64,000 bases of DNA. It comes from Melioribacteraceae bacterium (lineage in GTDB: Bacteria > Bacteroidota > Ignavibacteria > Ignavibacteriales > Melioribacteraceae). The notes beneath the pieces were generated by a model. It saw only the letters and a program-made list of their open reading frames with translations, made no database searches and was not told the DNA's origin. Below, piece after piece: positions 23,642 through 32,012 of the stretch (position 1 is its first letter; the number at the start of each line of letters is the position of its first letter). The position numbers were made by a program, and so were the translations under genes. The DNA lies in assembly GCA_021740785.1 (NCBI GenBank), contig JAIOZI010000002.1:1-64000 (forward strand). Direction: 5' to 3'.

Positions 23642-24486
23642 AAGTTTATAATCCCCTAAATATTCGTGAATTGGATAATCTAATATCCGGAAATGTAGAA
23701 AAGTTCACCTATGTAGCAGGTTCAACAGATCTTATGGTTAATGAAAACCGTTGGTCGGAAGCTCATAATCTTGTTGATATAAGCAGAACAGATGAACTGA
23801 TTAATACTTTTTCTATTGATGGAAATGGCATATTAATTGGATCGGCAAAACCGTTTTCGGATATTATTAATCAACAAATTATAAGAGAAAAATTCCCGCT
23901 GCTGGTGGAAGCATGCAGACAAATCGGTTCGGTGCAGATTCAAAACCGCGCTACATTCGGAGGCAATATTGCTAATGCTTCTCCCGCCGGCGATACGCTT
24001 CCTGTGCTGAGCGTTCTTGATGCCCGGATTTATTTAGGTCCCGAAGAAGACGGCAAGTTCAGGATTGCAAAAGTTGAGGATGTGATGATTGGTCCCGGAC
24101 AAAACAGTCTGCAGAATAATTCCTACATCGCATACATTTATATTCCATTCCCGGACTCAGAGAATCATAGATGGTATTATCGAAAAGTCGGACAAAGATT
24201 TGCACTGGCTATAAGTAAATTATCATTAGCGCTTACTGCTGAAATGAGTGACAAAAAAGTCAATGAGATTAAAATTTGTGCCGGCAGTGTTGCGCCGCAG
24301 GTAAAGCGTGCCTACAAAACCGAGGAATTTCTTACCGGTAAAGAGTTGACAAATAAAATAATAGATCAATCACGTGAATTAATCATTAATGAAATTAAGC
24401 CGATTACCGATATCCGCTCAAATTCGAAATACCGCAGTAAAATTACCGGCGAAGTTTTGAGAGAAGCGCTGCATAGTTTGATCTAA
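23638..24486 (+). CDS. FAD-binding subunit of the xanthine dehydrogenase-type enzyme
   Basis: The 282-aa subunit has the vanillyl-alcohol-oxidase-type FAD fold of CoxM/XdhB proteins: AGSTDLMV near residue 28 binds the pyrophosphate. RATFGGNIANASPAGDTLPVL (about 101-121) is the diagnostic TIGGN-type flavin loop. The C-terminal CO_deh_flav_C domain ends ITGEVLREAL. It is the last gene of the four-gene operon, overlapping the [2Fe-2S] gene by ATGA. The electron acceptor (NAD or other) is not evident. After it, no strong terminator hairpin is visible in the next 100 bp. Confidence 0.9.
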   Translation: MKVYNPLNIRELDNLISGNVEKFTYVAGSTDLMVNENRWSEAHNLVDISRTDELINTFSIDGNGILIGSAKPFSDIINQQIIREKFPLLVEACRQIGSVQIQNRATFGGNIANASPAGDTLPVLSVLDARIYLGPEEDGKFRIAKVEDVMIGPGQNSLQNNSYIAYIYIPFPDSENHRWYYRKVGQRFALAISKLSLALTAEMSDKKVNEIKICAGSVAPQVKRAYKTEEFLTGKELTNKIIDQSRELIINEIKPITDIRSNSKYRSKITGEVLREALHSLI

Positions 24487-24768
24487 TTATTTTGCTGCAT
24501 TACTACATAAAGAGTATTCACAGATTCTGCGCATCACTTCGTTGCACCCAGAAAGGCAATGATAAGAAAGACAAACTGCCAACCTGAATATTTTCAACGA
24601 TTGGTGACACAGTATGAATCAAAATAATTTTTAAATGCGGATCAATTCGAGTTATGAATCAGACTCTAGGTCATTTGAAGTTAAGATCAGTTTGTATTAT
24701 TTTTAATATCAATACAAATCAACCGAATATAATTCTTTTATTATACTGTCCGGTTAATGTTCTTTTCG
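24487..24768. other. Intergenic stretch with one weak hairpin
   Basis: No gene is visible. TTTGTATT / AATACAAA arms (24690-24717) form a small AT-rich hairpin. The rest is plain low-GC spacer leading into the 225-bp repeat element. Confidence 0.5.
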
Positions 24769-24993
24769 TTTAACCCAGATTTTCCATTGGAAAATCTGCC
24801 CTTCGGGCCGACAATTTGTAAGTTGAAAAATATCAAATACTTAGCCATATAGCAATTTTGGAATTCGTTATTTGAGTAAAATATTTTTCTTACAAATTGT
24901 CGGGGTTAATCCCGCAACATAAAATGTTTTAATAAAACATTTTATGAGCGGCAACGGCAAAAAATTCATTTACAATGGATTTTTTGGGTTTAA
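24769..24993 (+). repeat. 225-bp multi-hairpin repeat element, copy 1
   Basis: The element is bounded by TTTAACCCA and TGGGTTTAA and has about 25 bp of imperfect terminal inverted repeat. Inside are a perfect palindrome GATTTTCCATTGGAAAATC; CCGACAATTTGTAAG paired with CTTACAAATTGTCGG about 100 bp away; the palindromic GGGGTTAATCCC; and ATAAAATGTT / AACATTTTAT arms. A near-identical copy lies inverted at 47657-47882. There is no ORF, so it is a MITE-like or structured-RNA element. It ends 40 bp before the start codon of the M23 peptidase gene. Confidence 0.82.
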
Positions 24994-25033
24994 TAATCTA
25001 TTTGCATGGTGTAATCTTTTAGTGAGGTAAGTT

Positions 25034-26785
25034 ATGAAACTTGCTAAGCTCTCTCTGCTGATTATGTTTATTTTTTCATCAACTCAATTTGCTCAATTCA
25101 ATAAATCCGAAGTCGAAAGCGGTGAAATGATTAAGCAATCTAACACGCCATGTTTAACTGAGGAACAGCGGCGGGAAATTCATGAATCGAATAATAAAAC
25201 AATTACCCGGTTAATAAAGGAAGGAAAGATTAATCCCTCCAGTTTCAATTCACCAAAAGCAGGTTCATTTTCCTGGCCGCTTAAAGCATCTGCAGATGTT
25301 GATGATCTGAGTTATTGTGCGGTCTCCAATTTCGTAGATCACAATTCCTCGTATCCCGATCAACTTCTTGATTACAACGGCGGAACCAGAACTTATGATA
25401 CGGACGCCGGTTATAATCATCAAGGAACCGACATTTCCCCGTGGCCATTCCCCTGGTATAAAATGGATCATGATCAAATAGAAGTTATAGCTGTAATGGA
25501 TGGAATGATAATCGGTAAGGAAGATGGGCATTACGACAGAAACTGTTCGATGAGTGATTCTGTTTGGAATGCCGTTTATGTCCTTCACGATAACGGCGCT
25601 GAAGTTTGGTATGGACACTTAAAAGAGAATTCGCTTACAACTAAATTAATAGGGGAGAGAGTTTCAGCAGGTGAATATCTAGGAATTGTCGGCAGTTCCG
25701 GATCATCGACAGGTCCACACTTACATTTGGAGGTTTATGATTCTACCGATGTATTAATCGATCCGTGGTCAGGTTTGTCAAATCCAACAATTACAGAATC
25801 ATGGTGGATTGATCAACCGCTCTATTATGATTCAAAGGTAAATAAGCTTGCAACACATTCTGCATGGCCTGAATTCCCGGCATGCCCTCAGCAGGAAATC
25901 CCTCATTTCAGTGATGAGTTTGATCCGGGAGATAGTTTATACTTAGCTTCATATTACCAGGATTTGATGGCAGGTCAGTTAAATGAATTCAGCGTTGTTG
26001 ATCCAAATGGAGCAACAGTCTCTTCCTGGAATTATTCAATATCTGAGCAGCATTTATCCGCAGCTTTTCTCCAATTTTCTATTGGTCTTCCATCCGATTA
26101 TAGACCCGGAACCTGGCAAGTAAGATTAACTTATGAAGGTACAACATATACACATGATTTTACGGAGATTGAGCCTGTACCGGTTGAACTTGTATCTTTC
26201 ACCGGAACTGTAAACGATTTTCAAGTACTACTTAAATGGCAGACGGCAACTGAAATTAATAATTACGGATTTTTTATCGAGCGAAAATCAGTTCCGATCA
26301 AAAATAAATTTTCATCTAATGACGAGAAAATTTTTGAATGGGAGGAAATAGGTTTTGTAGAGGGACATGGAAACAGTAATTCATACAAAGAATATTCATT
26401 CACTGATTATCCTGAAATCAGCGGCGCTTATCTTTACCGTCTGAAGCAAACTGATCTCGACGGTAAATTTGAATATTCTGAGGAAATTATTGTGGAAACA
26501 TGGGAAATTTTTTCGCTAGCGGATGGATATAAACTCGAACAAAATTTTCCCAATCCTTTTAATCCCACAACCAAAATTATTTATCAAATCCCGAATAATG
26601 GGAAAGTAGTAATAAAATTGTACGACATACTCGGCAGTGTAATTCAAACACTTGTTGATGAGAATATGAGTAAGGGAAGGTATGTAGTTCCTTTTGACGG
26701 AAGCAATTTTCCCAGTGGAGTTTATATTTACAGAATTACATCAGGAGAATTTACGGCAAGCAAGAAGCTAGTATTACTAAAGTAA
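25034..26785 (+). CDS. Secreted M23-type peptidase with T9SS sorting domain
   Basis: The 583-aa protein starts with a signal peptide (LSLLIMFIFSSTQFAQ). An M23/LytM-type peptidase domain lies at about 120-250: NHQGTDIS (first His and Asp ligands), WYGHLKENS and GPHLHLEVYD (H-x-H). The core motifs of zinc endopeptidases that cut peptidoglycan cross-links are present. After about 390 comes the fibronectin-like region common in this phylum (VELVSFTG..LKWQTATEIN). The last 85 residues are a type IX sorting domain (NFPNPFNPTTKI to ASKKLVLLK). It is predicted to be exported and attached to or released from the cell surface. Its 5' region lies right after the 225-bp repeat. Confidence 0.9.
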   Translation: MKLAKLSLLIMFIFSSTQFAQFNKSEVESGEMIKQSNTPCLTEEQRREIHESNNKTITRLIKEGKINPSSFNSPKAGSFSWPLKASADVDDLSYCAVSNFVDHNSSYPDQLLDYNGGTRTYDTDAGYNHQGTDISPWPFPWYKMDHDQIEVIAVMDGMIIGKEDGHYDRNCSMSDSVWNAVYVLHDNGAEVWYGHLKENSLTTKLIGERVSAGEYLGIVGSSGSSTGPHLHLEVYDSTDVLIDPWSGLSNPTITESWWIDQPLYYDSKVNKLATHSAWPEFPACPQQEIPHFSDEFDPGDSLYLASYYQDLMAGQLNEFSVVDPNGATVSSWNYSISEQHLSAAFLQFSIGLPSDYRPGTWQVRLTYEGTTYTHDFTEIEPVPVELVSFTGTVNDFQVLLKWQTATEINNYGFFIERKSVPIKNKFSSNDEKIFEWEEIGFVEGHGNSNSYKEYSFTDYPEISGAYLYRLKQTDLDGKFEYSEEIIVETWEIFSLADGYKLEQNFPNPFNPTTKIIYQIPNNGKVVIKLYDILGSVIQTLVDENMSKGRYVVPFDGSNFPSGVYIYRITSGEFTASKKLVLLK

Positions 26786-27474
26786 ATCGCAGATAACACT
26801 GATTTATTGAATGACGCAAATTAACTGGGGAAGAATTCCCGGAAGAAATCCGTCATCCGATTTATATAAACTATAATCTAAAATCCTTCAAGTTGCTAAC
26901 GCGCTAATCTTCAAATCCGCTAATTCGAAAATTCACAAATCCGACAATCCGTTATCCATTAACCCATCCATGTTTTCATCCATTTATCCACTAATTCGAA
27001 TCCTCGTTTGGGCTGAAGCCCGAGGGCGGTTGTTTTTCTTAAAATCTCCGCCATAAATGGCGGCGCTATTGAGCGGCAATAATCACCGGATTTAAGTGCC
27101 GGATTTATCTTCCGGAGGTAAAACCTATTGTCAGAAAATACATTTGTTCACTAATTCATTGAAGCCGCTAATGCGCTAACTCGAAAATACGCCAACCTGT
27201 CCCGGCGAAGTGTTTTTTACGAAGACGGATTCGTCAATTCACCAATTCGCCAATTCGTTAATTCGCAAATTCGCCAATTCGAAAAATTCCCTAATAGTTA
27301 TTCAGGTCGGATGAATTGAATATTGACCATCAATGAAAGATGAACCCACATTGCTTTTTTCCTTACTTCTTAATTCTTTAGTCTTATTTCTTTGTCTTTC
27401 ATTCGTTGCTCTCTGCCCTTTGTCCTGAACCCTTCACCCTTGACCGTTCACCCTTAACCATTCATCGTTCCCTC
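26786..27474. repeat. Non-coding stretch with 8-bp periodic repeats and REP-like hairpins
   Basis: No gene is seen. From 26893 to 27003 and 27157-27180 the sequence falls into degenerate 8-mers (tccgctaa, ttcgaaaa, ttcacaaa, tccgacaa...). At 27237-27284 there are six units close to ATTCGCCA. Between them (27005-27120) lie hairpins GGGCTGAAGCCC, CCGCCATAAATGGCGG and CCGGATTT..CTTCCGG. A pyrimidine-rich CCCTTCACCCTTGACCG tract follows at 27429-27460. Confidence 0.7.
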
Positions 27475-27792
27475 TTACAATTTCCCTTCTCTGTACAAAC
27501 GCTGAGTTTTTATTCTTTGAAGCTGTCGCTCAATTATAAGATCGGCAATTGCGGCTGGTTTATCAAGGATGGTTTTATCTGCGAATACTTTACTTACTTT
27601 CGATTCACTGATATCAATTCTGTAAAGGTTGTTGAGAAATCTCTGGTAATTTCCACTCATCATTTGCTTAACACGTAATCTTAGAAAAGACCTTATTTCT
27701 TCAAGGTCACTTTTCTGTGGAAGTGAATCGGTTTGAATAGAAAAATCATTCTCCAATTTTTCTATCAGCTTTATGTTATCATCAGTATTCAT
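27475..27792 (-). CDS. Conserved hypothetical helical protein
   Basis: The 105-aa mostly helical, soluble protein has no recognised catalytic motif. It contains EIRSFLRLRVKQMMSG and YRIDISESKVSKVF, and ends with a basic helix IERQLQRIKTQRLYREGKL. The even coding pattern and lack of overlap with other genes support it as real. I recall similar short proteins in Bacteroidota genomes but cannot name a family. It lies upstream of nothing on its strand and 109 bp after the start-proximal end of the ABC gene pair's last gene. Confidence 0.6.
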   Translation of the reverse strand: MNTDDNIKLIEKLENDFSIQTDSLPQKSDLEEIRSFLRLRVKQMMSGNYQRFLNNLYRIDISESKVSKVFADKTILDKPAAIADLIIERQLQRIKTQRLYREGKL

Positions 27793-27900
27793 AAAAGAAG
27801 AAATATATGAAGGAAATGCATTGAGACTTTATGATACTAAAAATATTTTAGCGTTTCCATAAAGTCTCAAAGTTTCCGAAATTATTTAACTGCCGTTTTA

Positions 27901-29169
27901 TCAGTATTTGTATTTGATCCACTTAACAACTTCCGACCACTTCGGCTTTTTACCGGTTCTCAATAGTCCAACACGATAAATTTTTCCTGCTATTGGGAAT
28001 ATTGCAAAGATGGTTCCAACATTAACAATGAATGCAACTATAAATTGCCATACCGGTACATCAACAAGTGTGAATCTTGCCGGCATTACAATTATTGAAG
28101 CGAATGGAAACATCGATGAAATTTCTGCCATCGGGTTTGATGGATTTTTCATCAGTGATAACGCTATGAAAAACGGTATCATTATTAGCAGCATTACAGG
28201 CCACATTCCGGATTGTGCTTCCTGCGGATTTTCAAATATTGCTCCGACCGTAGCAAATAATCCGAGGAATATTACGAGTCCGAGAAAGTAATTAAATAAC
28301 AAGAATAAAATCTGGTTAAAAGAAATATTGAAAAGTAATTCTTCCGGAAGTGACAGCCATGCAGTAGAGATAACAACCATAATCGGGCTTAACCAAATAG
28401 CCATCTGTAAAACTCCAGTTATTGATGATCCGACAATCTTCCCGGTCATCAATTCTCTACTGTTAACAGAGGAAAGAAGTATCTCGACAATTCTATTCTG
28501 CTTTTCTTCCATAACAGATTGCATGACCATTTGTCCCATCATCAGCAAACTTATGTAAAGCAAAAAGGTAAAGAGATAGGAGAGCACCATATTGCCGTAA
28601 CCTTCTTCTTTTATTTCTTCCTCTTCGGAAATTTTATAACTCTTAAAATCTACTCCTTTTCGTATGTAGGATATTTCATCGGAAGACAACTGTTTATCCG
28701 CGAAATAATTTGCAACCAGTATTTTATTTATCGTTCCGCTTAACTTTTCGGAAACGGTAATATTTTTAGGTGTTTTGGAATAGAATTCAATCTCTTTGTT
28801 TTCCATTGCCGTATCGGAAACGTAAATAATACCGTTCAACTTTTCACTTAAAAGATCGGGTTTCTTAGCATCGAGGTACTCGTTGAATTGTTCACGGTTC
28901 ATAGTATTATAAGTTACTTTGTAGTAACCGTTTTTTATGAATTCCAAATTTTGGAATTCCTGCTGGAATGCAGATTCCATTTCAATTGAATCGGTAATAA
29001 ATTCAATTGTCGTATCCTGGTCACCTTCATAAGTTGCAATAAAAGCCTGCACACCGATAATTCCGAACATTAACACCGGGATCAAAACAGTCATCAAAAT
29101 GAAAGTTTTTGAAAATAATTTCTCTTTCAATTCTCTTTTGATAATTGCGGCTATCCTGTAATTAAACAT
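27901..29169 (-). CDS. ABC-2 type (NatB-like) transporter permease
   Basis: The 422-aa permease has one membrane helix at about 19-38 (TFILMTVLIPVLMFGIIGV), a large extracytoplasmic domain to about 190, then five to six helices. A conserved QSVMEEKQNRIVEILLSSVN loop followed by LMTGKIVG is diagnostic for the ABC-2/NatB and YhaP exporters. It overlaps the ATPase gene upstream by 8 bp, so it forms a two-gene export system with it. Substrate (Na+, drug, lipid or other) cannot be inferred. No separate binding protein is adjacent, consistent with an exporter. Confidence 0.9.
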   Translation of the reverse strand: MFNYRIAAIIKRELKEKLFSKTFILMTVLIPVLMFGIIGVQAFIATYEGDQDTTIEFITDSIEMESAFQQEFQNLEFIKNGYYKVTYNTMNREQFNEYLDAKKPDLLSEKLNGIIYVSDTAMENKEIEFYSKTPKNITVSEKLSGTINKILVANYFADKQLSSDEISYIRKGVDFKSYKISEEEEIKEEGYGNMVLSYLFTFLLYISLLMMGQMVMQSVMEEKQNRIVEILLSSVNSRELMTGKIVGSSITGVLQMAIWLSPIMVVISTAWLSLPEELLFNISFNQILFLLFNYFLGLVIFLGLFATVGAIFENPQEAQSGMWPVMLLIMIPFFIALSLMKNPSNPMAEISSMFPFASIIVMPARFTLVDVPVWQFIVAFIVNVGTIFAIFPIAGKIYRVGLLRTGKKPKWSEVVKWIKYKY

Positions 29170-30097
29170 GACTAACCTCCTGTGTTAATTCCTCGATCGG
29201 TTTACCTGCAAGTTGAATGAAAATTTCATGCAGGGATATATCATTCGCGTCAAATTTCTTAAGCGTAACATTTCTATCGACCAAAAGTTTCAATAATTCT
29301 TGAGTCTGATTAGCATTCTTTACACGAATGCCGGTAGTATTACCGAAATCTTCGATCTTCTCAACAATCGGATGCCCGTTCAAGAATGAAATATCCCCTT
29401 CGTAGTTGATGCTAACATTCTGCTGTGCGTACTCATGTTTAATCTTCTGCATTGATCCGTTGAGAATAATTTTCCCGTTATCAATCATTGCAACATGATC
29501 ACACATCTTCTCGGCGAAATCCATTAGGTGAGTTGAGAAAATAATCACCTTGCCTTCTTTTTTCTTTTCGAGAATTATTGTTTTTAAAAGATTAGTGTTG
29601 ATGGGATCAAGTCCGGAAAACGGTTCATCCAGTATCAGAAAGTCGGGATCATGCAGAACCGTTGCAATAAACTGAATCTTTTGCTGATTACCTTTTGAAA
29701 GGTCTTCAATTTTCGAAAGTTTTCTATCCAAAAGATCGAATCTCTTTAGATATTTCAGCGCTTCTTTTTCTAATTTTTTGCCCGATTTTCCCTTAACCTC
29801 AGCAAAAAATAATAATGTATCCAGGACTTTCATCTTTTTGTAAAGCCCGCGTTCTTCAGGCAGATAACCTACCATACTTTTGAAAGAATCATCCACAGGT
29901 TTACCGCGAAAAAGAATTTCACCGGAATCTTGCAGATAAATTCCCATTATCGTTCTGAGTGTTGTGGTTTTCCCGGCTCCGTTCCTTCCGATCAATCCGA
30001 AGATTGAACCATCTGGAACTTCAAAGCTGGCATTATCAACCGCAACAATTTTGTCAAAAGTTTTAGTTAGATTCTTAACTTCTAGTGCAGACATCAT
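29162..30097 (-). CDS. ABC transporter ATP-binding protein (NatA-like)
   Basis: The 311-aa ATPase has Walker A GLIGRNGAGKTTT (about 35-47), Q-loop replaced by VGYLPEERGLYKKM (NatA-type), signature LSKGNQQKI, Walker B FLILDEPFSGLDP and H-loop IIFSTHLMD. The C-terminal 80 residues are the regulatory extension of this subfamily (DUF4162-like). Two in-frame ATGs at 30097 and 30094; the second has the better spacing from GGGGAG. It is coupled to the permease by an 8-bp overlap. Confidence 0.93.
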   Translation of the reverse strand: MMSALEVKNLTKTFDKIVAVDNASFEVPDGSIFGLIGRNGAGKTTTLRTIMGIYLQDSGEILFRGKPVDDSFKSMVGYLPEERGLYKKMKVLDTLLFFAEVKGKSGKKLEKEALKYLKRFDLLDRKLSKIEDLSKGNQQKIQFIATVLHDPDFLILDEPFSGLDPINTNLLKTIILEKKKEGKVIIFSTHLMDFAEKMCDHVAMIDNGKIILNGSMQKIKHEYAQQNVSINYEGDISFLNGHPIVEKIEDFGNTTGIRVKNANQTQELLKLLVDRNVTLKKFDANDISLHEIFIQLAGKPIEELTQEVSHV

Positions 30098-30130
30098 ACT
30101 CCCCGTTTGTTATAAAAAACTAAATTGGTG

Positions 30131-30802
30131 TTAATTGATATAAGCAATCACGCCCAAATGAATTGTCAACAGATCGGTTTTCGATTGTTGAATATCATAA
30201 AAAACATTTCCTGCGCCGTCCTCTGTAATTGATCCGCGTTTTAAGTATTCGGTTTCGCTGCCCCAGAGATAACGCCCTTTTAAATCAAGGAATAAAGTCC
30301 GGTCGCGATTAAGTGAAACAAGTATTCCGCCGCCAGCTCCGTAACTCCATGAGAAATCATCAAGGTTTACCGAGCTTAATACATCAGATCCGCTGCCGGC
30401 ATCTTTAACGGTTGATTCGGTAAAAAAGTAATTTCCGCCGAAGAGCCCGTCTATGTAAGGACGAACATCACCGGAGAAAGGCGAGACCTTGAATAATAAA
30501 TGAAAATTAAAAAGATTGTTGGTTGTTTGAACATCTACGGCAACCCTGCTGATAGTATTGCTGAGTGGCTGTGTGTAATTTTCAATTCCATAGATTAGAT
30601 ACCCGATATTCATACCAACCGAGAATGGTCTTGCTTTAGAAGGCGCCCAAATAGTAGCTTCTCCGCTCAAACCGTAAGCATTGTTATTTACAAATTCTCC
30701 AAACTCAGCTTGAGGTATACCCAATGTAATGCTTCCGCCGACTGCCTGTGCCAATGAAATTGAGCTTAATAAAAATAAAATGATCAGTATTTTTTTTAGC
30801 AT
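30131..30802 (-). CDS. Outer-membrane beta-barrel protein
   Basis: The 223-aa product is counted from ATG 30802 (MLKKILIILFLLSSISLAQA), a typical signal peptide. An upstream in-frame codon at 30814 gives only four extra residues. The mature part alternates hydrophobic and polar residues with strands such as GGSITLGIP, FSVGMNIGYLIYG, FNFHLLFKVSP and SWSYGAGGGILVSL. The C-terminal strand ends LLTIHLGVIAYIN, with an aromatic close to the end, as in OmpA/OprF-like 8-stranded barrels. No ligand is evident. It is 34 bp downstream of the ABC ATPase start on the same strand, probably separately expressed. Confidence 0.8.
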   Translation of the reverse strand: MLKKILIILFLLSSISLAQAVGGSITLGIPQAEFGEFVNNNAYGLSGEATIWAPSKARPFSVGMNIGYLIYGIENYTQPLSNTISRVAVDVQTTNNLFNFHLLFKVSPFSGDVRPYIDGLFGGNYFFTESTVKDAGSGSDVLSSVNLDDFSWSYGAGGGILVSLNRDRTLFLDLKGRYLWGSETEYLKRGSITEDGAGNVFYDIQQSKTDLLTIHLGVIAYIN

Positions 30803-30886
30803 ACAGATTTCCACAAATTATTTTAAACATTCTGTAAATATATGGATTAACAAATTTATAAAACAGCCAATGATAAGACGTTTCGT

Positions 30887-31492
30887 TTATTGAAATGTTA
30901 CGCCGGTTTTTGATAAAGCTTTTTGAAGGATGGAATTAAACTTATCGAGTGAAATTTCTCTGGCTCCGAACATTTTAAGATGATTTGTAATAAATTGAAC
31001 ATCAAGGAGTACAAATCCTCTTTTGTTAAGATGTTGAATCAATTTAATTAATGCAGCTTTTGAAGATTGCGAAATATAGCTGAACATTGACTCCCCGAAA
31101 AATGCTCCGCGGTAAGTTATTCCGTATAAACCGCCTGCAAGCTTTTTATCCTTATAAACTTCAACGGAATGCAGATTATCGGAGTCGATGAGTGATTTAT
31201 AAGCGTCAATAAGTTGATCGGAAATCCATGTGCGGTCGCGGTCGGCACAGGCTCTAATAATTTCCAATTGGTTGAGATCGTATCGGTATTCAAAACCGCT
31301 TTCCTTCATAACTTTACGAAGTGAACGTGGGAAGTTATAATCATCGAGCGGAATGATGGTTCTGATCTCGGGCATGTACCAATGTACTTCGCCCGAATCA
31401 TTAGCCATCGGAAAAGCTCCTTTTGTGTAAAGAAAGAGCATGATTTGGGGCTTGAGGAGTTCATCGGGATTTATTTCATCTCGAAAACTCAT
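30887..31492 (-). CDS. aat: Leucyl/phenylalanyl-tRNA--protein transferase
   Basis: The 201-aa transferase adds Leu or Phe to N-terminal Arg/Lys of proteins, feeding the N-degron pathway. The family N-terminal pattern F-x-x-G-x-F-P-M-A is seen as LFLYTKGAFPMAND with W..P following (VHWYMPEIRTIIPLD). The catalytic-core stretch SVEVYKDKKLAGGLYGITYRG is followed by FFGESMFSYISQSSKAAL and by LLDVQFITNHLKMFGAREIS, matching the family L-x-D-x-Q-x-x-x-x-H-x-x-x-x-G-A. It is complete. It overlaps the stop of the CBS gene, so the two are co-transcribed. Confidence 0.93.
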   Translation of the reverse strand: MSFRDEINPDELLKPQIMLFLYTKGAFPMANDSGEVHWYMPEIRTIIPLDDYNFPRSLRKVMKESGFEYRYDLNQLEIIRACADRDRTWISDQLIDAYKSLIDSDNLHSVEVYKDKKLAGGLYGITYRGAFFGESMFSYISQSSKAALIKLIQHLNKRGFVLLDVQFITNHLKMFGAREISLDKFNSILQKALSKTGVTFQ

Positions 31493-31920
31493 TAAGCGGA
31501 ATAGATGTAATTGTTCAATACTTCTATTGTCTCGGCTTTCGTCAATAGATCTAATTCCAGTAAATCTCTAATTGAAACAATCCCCAGCAGTTTGTCATTT
31601 TCAGCAATTATTAAATGTCTGATTTTTGCTTTTTTCATTTTCTGCAGACATTCTTCATGTGATTCCGAAAGTGTACCGAGGATAAGCTCTTTAGTCATAA
31701 CCTCATCAACTTTTGTTTCGTAAGTGTTTAATCCCTTTGATATTACTCTTCGCACAAGATCCCTTTCGGAAAAGACGCCGACTAATTTCCCTTCACCGGT
31801 GAGTACAGGCACCAAACCGATATTGTGTTCGGCGAGATAATCTATTACTTCTCTTACTGTAACGCCGGATTTTACAGTATAAAGTTTTCGTGATTCCAGA
31901 ATTTCTTTTATTGATTTCAT
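31492..31920 (-). CDS. CBS-domain protein
   Basis: ATG 31918-31920 (MKSIKEILESRKLYTV) is the natural start; the upstream in-frame stretch to 32007 lacks family similarity and overlaps the divergent transporter gene. This gives 142 aa made of two CBS motifs: EVIDYLAEHNIGLVPVLTGE with GVFSERDLVRRV, and CLQKMKKAKIRHLIIAEN with GIVSIRDLLE. Such stand-alone pairs bind adenine nucleotides or NAD and act as energy sensors. The stop overlaps the start of aat. The partner protein is unknown. Confidence 0.9.
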   Translation of the reverse strand: MKSIKEILESRKLYTVKSGVTVREVIDYLAEHNIGLVPVLTGEGKLVGVFSERDLVRRVISKGLNTYETKVDEVMTKELILGTLSESHEECLQKMKKAKIRHLIIAENDKLLGIVSIRDLLELDLLTKAETIEVLNNYIYSA

Positions 31921-32012
31921 TAGTATACCTCTAGATAATGGCTGGATTATTTGTCCCGTTTGAATGTAATAATTATTCATGATTGATTTCAAGAGAAAAA
32001 TTAACAAAATTC

